A stretch of 64,000 nucleotides of DNA from Chenopodium formosanum (lineage: Eukaryota > Streptophyta > Magnoliopsida > Caryophyllales > Amaranthaceae). The stretch is taken from the NCBI GenBank assembly GCA_024500155.1, contig CM044879.1, positions 21,424,572 to 21,488,571 of the forward strand, read 5' to 3'. Below the pieces are notes generated by a model. It was not told the DNA's origin, made no database searches, and saw only the letters and a program-made list of their open reading frames with translations. Position 1 is the stretch's first letter. Each line of letters begins with the position of its first letter. A program made the translations under genes and the position numbers. Below, one piece after another: positions 1 through 10,160 of this stretch.

Positions 1-270
1 TAAAAATAGAAAACAAGGGACATAAAACTAAACTAAAAAAAATAATTAAAACTACGCAAGTAAAAAAAATAAAATAAAATACGAAAATAGACTAAAACTA
101 ATAAAATAAAGAAAACAAACTAAAACGCTCCAAAAATACTCAAAATAAATATAAAAGACGAGAATAATAAAATAATAGAAATAAAGGACAAAAAGGGTTA
201 AATTATTGGAAAAATAAGCCGAGAAATGACTCGATAGATACCCTAAAAGTGACATAAAAGTCACTTATCA
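1..270 (-). repeat. 3' LTR of element B, partial at window edge
   Basis: The AT-rich sequence ends in CA at 270, directly before the CTCCCCCAAG complement of a polypurine tract. Read on the minus strand this is the start of U3 (TGATAAGTGACTTTTATGTC). It contains an inverted repeat, AAGTGACATAAAAGTCACTT, near the end. The rest of the LTR is outside the window. Confidence 0.75.
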
Positions 271-309
271 AACTCCCCCAAGCTTACCTTTTGCTCGTCC
301 TCGAGCAAA
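271..309 (-). promoter_or_regulatory. Polypurine tract and AGGA hairpin of element B
   Basis: On the minus strand a perfect hairpin, TTTGCTCG / AGGA / CGAGCAAA (290-309), is followed by AAGCTTGGGGGAGTT next to the LTR. The purine run is where plus-strand DNA synthesis would start. The hairpin is shared with A, C and F. Confidence 0.75.
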
Positions 310-505
310 TTAACATGAAACACGGGAGAAGGAGAATGATTTATTCAAGCAAAGCTAGAACACTAAAGGACACAAGAATGTACACTAACTCACTTTCGTA
401 GGAATCATGGTCACTTTTAGCAACTAATGACAAGCCCTTTAAACCCCTAGATCTCCCTAGAAGACGAGTGTGCTCTCGTGAGGGTGTCCTAAGAGTTTAA
501 CCCAC

Positions 506-510
506 AACTC
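506..510. repeat. Target-site duplication of element A, left
   Basis: AACTC directly before the LTR TG at 511; the same five bases follow the right LTR at 8108-8112. Confidence 0.92.
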
Positions 511-2221
511 TGATCCGTGCCATTTATGGCACCTTAGGCTATGTTTTCTTTATATTTCTATGCTCCTTTGTAGTCGTTTATGTCGTGTTTTTAGAGAATA
601 ATGCTCGATTTGCGTGTTTTTGTGTTAGTTTAGAGAAATGCGTGCTTTTAATGGTTTTCTTATCATTTTATTCATTTCTTGGCTATTTCTCTTGCTTCTC
701 CGTTTCTTTGTCTTATTTTGTAGGTACGTTATGGGCTATATGCATGGGAATTGAAAATAGCACCCACTAGGATCAATATGCACTTTTCGGAATTGAATTT
801 GAGTTTGAAACAAAGGAAAACGAAGGATTGCAAAGTATCAAATAGGACCTTTGTGCATTGTTTTAGTCATATCTCAAGTTCTACAGATCGGATTAGGGTG
901 ATTCAAGTTGGGTTGGAAACTATACTTGACGTGCTTTCCAATGATAGGTTGCACGCCTTCATACCATTCTTAGATCGGAAGTAACGGCCTTCTGAAGTTG
1001 GCCTAGGAAAACTGCCGCGGGCGCGGGCTAAAGTACCCGCGAGCGCGGGGTTGCTGCTGCTCCAAAACTGCCGTATTTGGGCAGTAAGCAACCGCAGTTG
1101 TCCCGAGGGCTTCCTGAGGGCGCGGGCCTTGGCCCCGCGGGCGCGGCTATTGGGGTGTCCGTTCCCCTCCGCGGGCGCGGCCGATTTCTCTGCGGGCGCG
1201 GGTTTCTGGGTCTTTTATGCTTTTAAGCTTATTTTCTCCTATTGTTTATATAGTTTTTGGTTTCCTTTATTCTTGATGGATGTAATTCTTTAGTTTTAGA
1301 ATAGTTTTCTCTCTCTTAGGTTGAGAGCTTCTCTCTCTAGATTAGGAGTAGTTTTAGAGAGAGAAAGTGAGGAATTTCAATGGTGATTGAGAGATTGAAG
1401 ATGCAAGTGTGACAATTGTGTCGGAGATCTTTCTAATTATCAATGAGCATTTCTAAACTCTATCTCATTCAATTGTTTTGTTTAATTTGATGTTTGTTTG
1501 GTTTGATTTAGATATTTGATGTTTGATTTGAGTAATTGTTCTTGATATTTTGTTGATTCTTGTTTTCTATAGTTGATAGTAGATTTAATGATGATGTTTT
1601 ATTGAGTAGTTTACTTGCTAGGGTTTGGGTAAACATGTATGATTGATTGATTGAGATTGATTTGGGAATTTGAGTAGTTCTTGTGTTGTGATTAAATTGA
1701 TTCATAGAGGTTTGCATGTTGCATAAGTTTGATTGGAGTAGCTAACCATGATTGCTAGCATTGATTGCATGATTGAATTGATTTATATGACCACTTGATA
1801 TCGATTTGATCATAATTAGTTGAGTATTTGATTATGTTTCTTCATATTGTTTAGCACTAGAGAAATCTATGTTAGAGAGTGTGAGGATGATTAGTTGAAT
1901 GCCCCTAATTGCTCCTACTATTTGTCTTTGCATTGCTTGGATTGCTTGACTCCCTAATTAGCTTGGTTATCATGAATGCATGTTGATCCCCATTCCCTAG
2001 TGTTTCATTTGTTTGATTCTTGATTTAGGAAGTAGAATAGCGCTACCTTTCACCTTAGACTTCGACCTAGCTTAGGCATTAATTAGAAATACTTGAACAT
2101 AACCGTTCCCAGTGGTTCGACCCTTGACTTACCTCTATACTTGTATTTAGGTAGTTGAGTGATTATAAATTTGATTGACCGTAGGGAGGATTAGTTCAAC
2201 GACATAGTTTTCCCCACGTCA
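511..2221 (+). repeat. 5' LTR of element A
   Basis: The LTR starts TGATCCGTGCC and ends CCCACGTCA, 1711 bp. It has a GC-rich inverted-repeat cluster (1013-1203), a TATA box (1245-1253), CT-rich leader repeats (1303-1380) and the U5 end motif GGTTCGACCC (2117-2126) common to all Athila-like LTRs in this window. Confidence 0.92.
1013..1253 (+). promoter_or_regulatory. LTR promoter of A: GC palindrome cluster plus TATA
   Basis: GCGGGCGCGG-type words and their complements recur between 1013 and 1203 in otherwise AT-rich DNA. About 42 bp later comes TTTATATAG (1245-1253), a good TATA box. Transcription would start near 1280, just before the CT-rich leader. Confidence 0.6.
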
Positions 2222-2224
2222 AAA

Positions 2225-2242
2225 TGGCGCCGTTGCCGGGGA
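2225..2242 (+). promoter_or_regulatory. Primer-binding site of element A
   Basis: TGGCGCCGTTGCCGGGGA begins three bases after the LTR end. It is the Athila-type PBS, usually assigned to tRNA-Asp. The same 18-mer occurs in elements E and K, with one change in B. Confidence 0.85.
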
Positions 2243-2334
2243 ACGGTGTCTATGTTTGAGTATTTTTTATTGCTTGAGTCTAGGTCTTTGTGTATATTTT
2301 TCTTTTATTTCTTTTTGTTTGCATTGTAAAAAAA

Positions 2335-2853
2335 ATGGCATGTCTCTCATTTCCTCAATTTGACAATGATCCTTTTTGTGAATATTTTAATAGACTAGAG
2401 GGATTTCTTGACTATAATTGTTGTAATATTTGGGAGGCTTGTGAGATTTGTTATTTTGGTTTGAATGAGAAAACTAGGGATGAAGTTGAATGCATGTATA
2501 ATGGTGAATTTAGAGCATTGTCAATTGATGATGCTTGAGATTTCTATGTTTGGTTTGCTAGGGATGTTTATAATAGGGATAATCATGATCCTAATATTGA
2601 TATGCAATGTGTTGATTCTTCTAATATTGGCATGAATTTCAATGATTTGTCACATGATCCTATTGGTGAACCTAGAACACATGATTTCAACTCTATTTCC
2701 CCTTTTGTTCATAATGATGAAGTACATGCTCAAGTTGATGCTAATGGTGTGTTTCAATATTCTTCATTATTTACCATGCCTTCTCGTGATGTGCTTCATT
2801 CCCTTAATGATGAATCTCATGTTCTTGATTTTTTCCCCCACTCCCCAATGTGA
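2335..2853 (+). pseudogene. Shortened gag-like protein of element A, broken frame
   Basis: The start at 2335 (MACLSFPQFD) matches the starts in B (11872) and K (63891). Residues from about 12 to 80 (EYFNRLEGFL, then GLNE, then NGEF) line up in spacing with the C-terminal half of the Athila gag domain in E (EAWERFKDYQ, then YGGLS, then GAGG). I read it as half a capsid domain; the N-terminal half and zinc knuckle are absent. A TGA at 2536-2538 replaces the Trp codon found in B and F. A frameshift near 2845 moves coding into the next frame. It probably once acted in capsid assembly or packaging, but function is inferred from position and this alignment only. Confidence 0.6.
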
Positions 2854-3127
2854 TGTATATGCTCATGATCTTAATGTTAATTCTTCCAATCTTGGTTGTA
2901 TTTCTTCTCCTCTTGTTGAGCCTCAACCTTCTACATCTTTTGAATCTCTTGTTGATATATTTGAATCTCAAATTAGGCACATTGAGCTTGATAATGAGTT
3001 TGGGCCTAGTAAGGAGATGATTCTTAATTCTATGAGAGGTCAATTAGAGATAATGAAAAAGAATGAGGAGCGTCTTGAGGAGGGAAAGAGAAGAAAAGAA
3101 GAGTTAGAAGGCCAATTTCATCCTTGA
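2845..3127 (+). pseudogene. Charged coiled-coil segment of element A
   Basis: This frame continues the preceding one after a one-base shift. It ends in a Lys/Glu-rich stretch (about 3030-3115, EIMKKNEERLEEGKRRKEEL) predicted to form a coiled coil. The equivalent part of B (11250-11579) has a Gln/Leu-rich heptad region, QYLTQQLQELQEEQKLREVR, so a coiled coil at this point is conserved although the sequence is not. It overlaps the next frame by four bases (ATGA). Confidence 0.55.
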
Positions 3128-4152
3128 TGCTTATTTGTGAAAAATCCCAATTTAATGTGTGTATTGAGGATGATGATGATGATTTTGAGCAACCAAGAGA
3201 GTGTGAGGATCCCATTTGTGAGCATTTGAGTGATGGTGAAGGATTTGAGAATGAAGAGAGTGTTGATTTTGAAAATCCTATCCCTCTTTCCCATCTTGAC
3301 GAGTCTCTAGTGCATGATTGTGATTCTTCTATCCATGAGTATTTGGATTCACTTGAGGTTATGTCTAATATGTATTTTGAGTGTCAAATGGAAACCCATA
3401 GCCTTTTGAGTGAGTTTATTAAGAATGCTTCATGTGAGAGAGATGAGTTTGAAATGAATTTACATCCATTCATGCATGGCTTTGAGACTTTAGGCTTTAA
3501 GGAAGTTGAGGGAGTTGTTGTTCATGGTTGTGATGGAGGGGATTATGTAGTTCCTTCTGGAAGTTGGATGTTTGAGGGAGATGTTGATCATGAGTGTTCT
3601 TCTTTTGAGGATTCTATAATTGATTTTCATGCTCTTATTGGTGATTTGAGGCGTGGTGGTGAGGAAAAGTTCATTTGCGAGACCATAGCTCCTATTCCCT
3701 CCTCACATGTCCCTTTTTCAAGGAATTTCAACCATATCCCCTACACTCCTATTTCCCTCCCTTCCTTTGTTAATGAGCCTATTGGGGACCCTTTTGTCTA
3801 TGATGGTTTTTATGTGGCTCATTTGTCCCCGATTGAGGAAAGGGGTGATATTGTCACCCAAAATTATTCTAGTGAGGAGGATTTGCCTTTTTCTTTTTCT
3901 TTCCATTCTTTTATTCCCCCTTCTTCTTCTTATTTTCTTGTTTTTCTTTTTGATCCCTCTTCTTCTTTCTTTTAGCATCTCCCTTCTCACTTGCGTGCAA
4001 CGATCTTGTTGCATGTCCTTATCCCGTCATTTGCCTACCTTCTATCATATGAAATGTGTAGTAGTGCATTTGACAAGCTCTTGCGTGCGTTGAATTATTA
4101 TTTCCTAGAGCGGTCAAGCTTGGACCTTAAGCAAGCCTTTCTCGGGAAGTAA
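3124..4152 (+). pseudogene. Acidic protein of element A
   Basis: The frame from 3124 is Asp/Glu-rich at its N-terminus (EDDDDDFEQP), then has a conserved core shared with B (FMHGFETLGF, EGVVVH, IDFHALIGD, HVPFSR). It meets a TAG at 3973-3975. B reads through the same place and carries on in step to the end motif KQAFLGK, so the original frame probably stopped at the TAA at 4150-4152, inside a hairpin. A Phe/Ser-rich tract precedes the break. I recognise no known domain. Conservation between A and B, which differ widely elsewhere, suggests selection while the elements were active. Confidence 0.55.
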
Positions 4153-4158
4153 CCCGTG
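4141..4158 (+). other. Hairpin at the end of the coding region (A)
   Basis: CTCGGG / AAGTAA / CCCGTG. The loop contains the TAA that ends the conserved KQAFLGK frame. One mismatch in the stem. Homologous hairpins lie at 10143-10160 (B) and 43299-43316 (E). Confidence 0.6.
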
Positions 4159-6364
4159 TTTTATTGCTTTCATTTTATTTTCTTTTTAGAATAGATTTTA
4201 TCTCATGAAAATGTTTGTGTGCCTTTTGCTAGGTACATGACTTGATATACTTTGGTGCTTCAATATGGATCAAGACTCAAGGAAGGTTGACTCCTATTTT
4301 TGCTAGCATAAGGAAGGCAAATTTGATACTAGAGGTTGTTAGCCTTGAAAGGGTAAAATTGGGTCATTTGCGGGTATTTACACCCACCTAATATCCGGTA
4401 ATATCCTTCCTTGCTCTTTCTCTAGTGGACGATGCCATGTTGGACATATGTTGGTTTGTTGGATTGATCTCCTTGTTTTCCCCTCCCATGGATTCTTTGA
4501 TTTATGTGTGAGTGTAATGTCTCATTCAAGCTTGGGGGAGGGTATTCTATCATGTTTGGTGGAATGTTGATTCATATATGCTATTTACCTTTGTATATGC
4601 TTTTCCATGTTCTTATGTTTTGAAAAACTCCAAAAAGATTTTTGTTTTTATCAAGGCAAATTTGCAATGTGTTTTGTTTTGTTCTTGCTTTGGACATAAT
4701 AACATTTGGACTTGTATAATTGAATGCTTTTCTTCCTAAATGGTAGTGGTGTGCACAGTTTGAGATTACGTTTGTTTGATTCTAGGATAAAGCATGCTAA
4801 GGTAGTTGTCTAGAACTAGGGGGATCATGAAGCCGGATCTACTTGTTTGTGGCATGTTTGGTAGTTGCTCCCTATCTTCGATTTGACAACCTTAGTGAGT
4901 TTTTGCTACAACCATGTGAGATTTATATTTGTTCAAGCTTTCATCATATTCTTGCATGAGCGGCATGGATCCTTGACTTTGCAAGCCTAATCTATAAAGC
5001 TTGATGTATGATTCTCAAACCCGAGACCGAGCTATCTAGGGAGGACAAAGGCACCTTTTTCGGGGTGGTATTTTTCATTTTTTGGTTAGTTTGTTTCATA
5101 TTTGTTTTTGAGTTTCCATTTGCCTTCTTGCAACCATTTGAGCCTATTTCCGTCTTTTCAAGCCACATCTTTAGTTCTTTGGCCTTTTGTTTCATTTTCT
5201 TTCTATTCTTGGTTTTTTGTGAAGCAAATTGATCATGTATGATGGAGTTTGTGGTGGATAAGTTGGAAATTTGGTTTTTATGAGTGCTAGTTTGTGATTA
5301 AGTCTTATTTGTGAATAATGGCAAGGGTTTGAGTAAAAGCCGTCCTAATCATAAAAGGCATGGACTAATAAATTGCATTATAGAAAAAGCCGTCCGAATT
5401 TAGCAAAAGGTGAGGACATTGCAAGTTTAAGTAAAAAAAAAAAGAAAAAAAAATTGAAAAAAGTAAAAATTCAAAAATATTTTGATGTATTTTTTTCTCC
5501 TTCTAAGCATTGAGGACAATGCTTCATTTAAACTTGGGGGAGAAGTGTTTACGCTTTTTGTATATATTTCTTGTGAGTATAGCTTCAAATAAGCTTGTGG
5601 GTGTTGCTTTTGTTTGGTGATTTCTTGATCGTGTTGTTAAGGATTGATCACCCTTTTGCTTCACTTTTTAGGAAAACCGCCAAATTTTAAAAATTTTAGC
5701 CTACCTTCACCCTTTATGCCTTACGTTACAACCTTGGGGAAAGACCTTTCGACCTAGAAAGTTGAGTCACTATTCGGGGGAGGGAATCATGGGTCATTGC
5801 CTAAGGAAAGGGGATGCGAAGTCAAGATGTCGAGTAACCTAAAATTTTGATCTTTTTCCGGTTCCTTCGCGGAATCTATGAGATGCTCACTAAGGGGAGA
5901 TATGAGATTAGTAGGGGGAACGCGGTAAGACCGTTTGGGATGAAAGTGGAGTGTGATAACTAGTTCCTATGCTTAGCATATTTATGTTTCAATCAACCTT
6001 AGGTATCTTGTAGCGTGCACTCCCTTACTTGTTTAGAAAGATTTGTATTCACTTGTGCTTGTACATTTGCAAAAGTCCTTTCATGAACATTTGTTTGCTT
6101 TTCTTGTATTTTGTTTTCTTTTTCATGCTTTGCCTTGTTTGTATTATTATGAGAGTTATGGAAAACTCTTAGGATACCATTACGAGAGCATCACTCGTCC
6201 TCTAGGGCAATCTAGGGGTTTAAATGGCTTGTCTTTAGTTGCTAAAATTGACCGTGATTCCTACAAAAGTGAGTTAGTGTATATTCCCATCTTCTCTAGT
6301 TTTCTCGTTTCTTTCTTTTCTTGAATAATGTCATCATTTTTCCCTTGGGTTGGATTTTGTTTTT
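4159..6364 (+). other. Untranslated tail of element A
   Basis: No reading frame here is conserved in B or F. It holds PPT-like runs at 4529-4545 and 5531-5542, the latter preceded by an AGGA hairpin at 5507-5522, and a low-complexity A-rich stretch near 5430-5470. Confidence 0.6.
5507..5542 (+). promoter_or_regulatory. Internal AGGA hairpin and central polypurine tract (A)
   Basis: GCATTG / AGGA / CAATGC (5507-5522) is a perfect hairpin, followed after eight bases by AACTTGGGGGAG. The order and loop are the same as at the terminal polypurine tract. B has the same module at 8749-8786 on the minus strand. Confidence 0.55.
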
Positions 6365-6399
6365 CTCGAGGACGAGCAAAAGTTTAGCTTGGGGGAATT
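6365..6399 (+). promoter_or_regulatory. Terminal AGGA hairpin and polypurine tract (A)
   Basis: CTCG / AGGA / CGAG (6365-6376), then GCTTGGGGGAATT next to the 3' LTR. The stem is shorter than in B, C and F because the upstream TTTG is changed. Confidence 0.75.
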
Positions 6400-8107
6400 T
6401 GATCCGTGCCATTTATGGCACCTTTAGGCTATGTTTTCTTTATATTTCTATGCTCCTTTGTAGTTGTTTATGTCGTGTTTTTAGAGAATAATGCTCGATT
6501 TGCGTGTTTTTGTGTTAGTTTAGAGAAATGCATGCTTTTAATGGTTTTCTTATCATTTTATTCATTTCTCGGCTATTTCTCTTGCTTCTCCGTTTCTTTG
6601 TCTTGTTTTGTAGGTACGTTGTGGGCTATATGCATAGGAATTGAAAATAGCACCCACTAGGATCAATATGCACTTTTCGTAATTGAATTTGAGTTTGAAA
6701 CAAAGGAAAACGAAGGATTGCAAAGTATCAAATAGGACCTTTGTGCATTGATTTAGTCATATCTCAAGTTCTACAGATCGGATTAGGGTGATTCAAGTTG
6801 GGTTGGAAATTAGACTTGAAGAGCTTTCCAATGCTAGGTCGCACGCCTTCATACGATTCTTAGATTGGAAGTTACAGCCTTCTGAATTGGCCTAGGAAAA
6901 CTGTCGCGGGCGCGGGCTACAGTACCCGCGGGCGCGGGGTTGCTGCTGCTCCAAAACTGCCGTATTTGGGCAGTAAGAACCCGCGGTTGTCCCGAGGGCT
7001 CCCCGAGGGCGCGGGCCTTGGCCCCGCGGGCGCGGGCTTAGGCCGCGGGCGCGGCTATCGGGGTGTCCGTTCCCCTCCGCGAGCGCGGGTTTCTAGGTCT
7101 TTTACGATTTTAAGCTTATTTTCTCCTATTGTTTATATAGTTTTTGGTTTCCTTTATTCTTGATGGATGTAATTCTTTAGTTTTAGAATAGTTTTCTCTC
7201 TCTTAGGTTGAGAGCTTCTCTCTCTAGATTAGGAGTAGTTTTAGAGAGAGAAAGTGAGGAATTTCAATGGTGATTGAGAGATTGAAGATGCAAGTGTGAC
7301 AATTGTGTTGGAGATCTTTCTAATTATCAATGAGCATTTCTAAACTCTATCTCATTCAATTTTTTTGTTTAATTTGATGTTTGTTTGGTTTGATTTTGAT
7401 ATTTGATGTTTAATTAGAGTAATTGTTCTTGATATTTTGTTGATTCTTGTTTTCTATAGTTGATAGTAGATTTAATGATGATGTTTCTTGAGTAGTTTAC
7501 TTGCTAGGGTTTGGGTAAACATGTGTGATTGATGGATTGAGATTGATTTGGGAATTTGAGTAGTTCTTGTGCTGTGATTAAATTGATTCATAGAGGTTTG
7601 CATGTTGCATAAGTTTGATTGGAGTAGCTAACCATGATTGCTAGCATTGATTGCATGATTGAATTGATTGACATGACCACTTGATATCGATTTGATCATA
7701 ATTAGTTGAGTATTTGATTATGTTTCTTCATATTTTTTAGCACTAGAGAAATCTATGTTAGAGAGTGTGAGGATGATTAGTTGAATGCCCCTAATTGCTC
7801 CTACTATTTGTCTTTGCATTGCTTGGATTGCTTGACTCCCTAATTAGCTTGGTTATCATGAATGCATGTTGATCCCCATTCTCTAGTGTTTCATTTGTTT
7901 GATTCTTGATTTAGGAAGTAGAATAGCGCTACCTTTCACCTTAGACTTCGACCTAGCTTAGGCGTTAATTAGAAATACTTGAACATAACCGTTCCTAGTG
8001 GTTCGACCCTTGACTTACCTCTATACTTGTATTTAGGTAGTTGAGTGATTATAAATTTGTTTGACCGTAGGGAGGATTAGTTCAACGACATAGTTTTCCC
8101 CACGTCA
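6400..8107 (+). repeat. 3' LTR of element A
   Basis: 1708 bp, same ends as the 5' LTR. The GC cluster is at about 6905-7091 and the TATA box at 7132-7140. The GC cluster differs from its partner by block gains and losses, while flanking sequence differs only by scattered substitutions. Confidence 0.92.
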
Positions 8108-8112
8108 AACTC
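8108..8112. repeat. Target-site duplication of element A, right
   Basis: AACTC directly after the 3' LTR CA, identical to 506-510. Confidence 0.92.
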
Positions 8113-10142
8113 TAAATAAAAACCAAGGCACGACAATAAAAAGAAAAGAAAAAGAAACATAAAAAGAGAAAGCAAGACACAAATTCATATACGGACAAGA
8201 GATAGGAACAAGCACCAGTGAATGCAAACCTTTCTAAATAGACAAATGTATGCACGTTCCAAGATGTCAATGGTTGATTGAAACATAACATATGCTAACC
8301 ATAGAGAACTAATGAGGACTCAATCCACCCTAGCCCCAACCATTCGGGCCGTGTTCTCTCCACTAGCTTCAAATCAACCCTTAAGTTAGCTTCTCATGAT
8401 TCCACGAAGGAACCGGAAAAAGATAAAGAAATGAAAAACTTTGAGAAGGTAATCCCGACATCTCAACTATGCATACTCTTTCCATAGGTTTGAAGTCTAT
8501 CTCCCTCCATCGTTCTTTGACCTAACCCCACTAAAGTCTAAGGGTCTTTTATTGGGTTGTAACGTAAGGCTAAGGGTTAAGGCGGGGTAAAAATTTGAAA
8601 AATTTTGGTGATATTTCCTAAGTGAAGCAAAAGAGTGGCTTACTCTCAAAAACAAACTCAAGGAGTCACAAAATATCAAACAAAAATACCAATAAAGCCA
8701 TCTCCCCCAAGCTTACTCAACACTAACACACTAAAAATGAAGGAACGCTCCCCCCCCAAGCTTGAACGAAGCATTGTCCTCAATGCTTAAACTAGGGTAG
8801 AAAACGAAACCAAACTAAAATATATTTGTGTTTATTTGTTTCTTTTTTTTATTTTTTTTATTTTTTATTTTTTATGTCCTTGCCTTTTTCTAACTATGGA
8901 CGGCTTTTTCTTGAAACTTCATTTGATTTTCTTGAATTGCATCTTTCTTCTCAAACTTTTTTGCATATTCTTTTCAAGCTCAATTTTCAAGACCTTACTT
9001 AAACCAACTCACAAAGTTTTCTTGCCCATGATCAACACTCTCAAAACTCAAACCTCACATGCCAATGCTTCACTAACTAAAAGGGTTGGTAAACATAGGC
9101 CATTGGGTTTGTAATGTGGTTAAGACAAGAAAGGGAAACATTAGGCTCAAATTGGTTAATATGTAGGTTGATGCAAAATAGAAAATCAAATTTGTAACAA
9201 AATAAAAAGAAGATAAAGAAAAATGAGAAAATGTGCCCTTTTCCTCCCCTAGAGTGGCTCGGTCACGATCTTGGGAGCTAGAGGTCAAAACAAGGATTAA
9301 GACATGCATAGTCAAGGATCCTAAATTGCCGCTCAACAAGGTGATGAAGGCTAGAACAAATGAAACTCACAAGGGATTATAACCAAACAAATACCAACCA
9401 AGGGTTTCAAATCCACTATAGAGAGCAACTCCATCTTACCACATTCCCGTGAACTAAGGCTTCATGGGCCCCTAAAAGTTCTTAACTCGACTACCTTAGC
9501 GTATAGTATCCTAGAGTCAACAAATGACACTCTCAAACCGTGCATACATTTACCACTTAGGAAGAAAGACGTTCAAGAATGCAATTCCAAAACAAAATGT
9601 CCAAAATAAGAACAAACAAAACACATTTTGCCAAAATTACCTTGAAAATAAACAAAAATCTTTTTGGATTTTTCAAAATAAAGAAAAGAAATGGAAATGC
9701 ATATACTCAAGTGCATGGCATAAATAAATCAACATCCCACCAAAGCATGATAGAATACCCTCCCCCAAGCTTGAATGAGACAATATACTCAAACATAAAC
9801 AAAATAAACCATGGGAGGGGAAAAGAAAGAAATCAACCCAACAAACCAACACATGTCCAACGAGTCACCAACCATTAGAGAAAGAGCTAGGAAAGATATT
9901 ACCGGATATAGGTGGGTGTAAATACCCGCAAATGAACCAATTTAACCTTTCAAAGCCGATTTCCTTTTGAATTGAATCTCGATTTCCATATGCTAGCAAA
10001 AATAGGCATCAAACTTCCTTAATTCTTGATCCAAACCAATGCATAAGTGTATATCAAGTCATGTACCTAGCAAAAGGCACACAAACATTTCCATGAGAGA
10101 AAATCTAATCTAAAAAGAAAGGAAAATGAAAGCAATAAAAAC
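8113..10142 (-). other. Untranslated tail of element B
   Basis: AT-rich sequence equivalent to the tail of A, with 310-505 as its continuation on the other side of A. It holds PPT-like runs (complement) at 8702-8712, 8749-8763 and 9757-9771 and the hairpin at 8771-8786. No conserved coding frame is visible. Confidence 0.6.
8749..8786 (-). promoter_or_regulatory. Internal AGGA hairpin and polypurine tract (B)
   Basis: The plus strand reads GCATTG TCCT CAATGC (8771-8786), so the minus strand has an AGGA loop, followed by a G-rich purine run. It matches 5507-5542 of A. Confidence 0.55.
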
Positions 10143-10160
10143 CTCGGGTTACTTCCCGAG
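10143..10160 (-). other. Hairpin at the end of the coding region (B)
   Basis: CTCGGG / AAGTAA / CCCGAG on the minus strand, a perfect 6-bp stem. The TAA in the loop ends the reading frame. Confidence 0.65.

Larger units (their letters stand above)
511..8107 (+). mobile_element. Complete non-autonomous Athila-like LTR element A
   Basis: This 7.6-kb plus-strand insertion has two near-identical LTRs (511-2221 and 6400-8107), TG...CA ends, a 5-bp duplication (AACTC), an Athila-type PBS at 2225-2242 and a polypurine tract at 6387-6399. It interrupts the untranslated tail of element B in opposite orientation. The internal 4.2 kb has a gag-like frame, an acidic protein frame and a long AT-rich tail. 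No protease, RT, RNase H or integrase motif is visible. Matching TSDs and similar LTRs make it one of the youngest events here. Confidence 0.9.

Noticed and set aside
1051..1293. Open frame over the GC cluster of the LTR of A
   Set aside because: Produced by base composition of the palindromes; the matching frame in the other LTR is different and it lies in U3.
2117..2126. tRNA gene, because of the B-box-like GGTTCGACCC
   Set aside because: No A box or cloverleaf is present and the word recurs in every LTR end.
3718..4014. Arg/Lys-rich frame on the minus strand of A
   Set aside because: Shadow of the Ser/Phe-rich end of the acidic protein; B does not keep it as a protein.
5008..5232. Phe-rich, membrane-like frame in the tail of A
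   Set aside because: The equivalent place in B and F does not encode a similar protein; T-rich sequence explains it.
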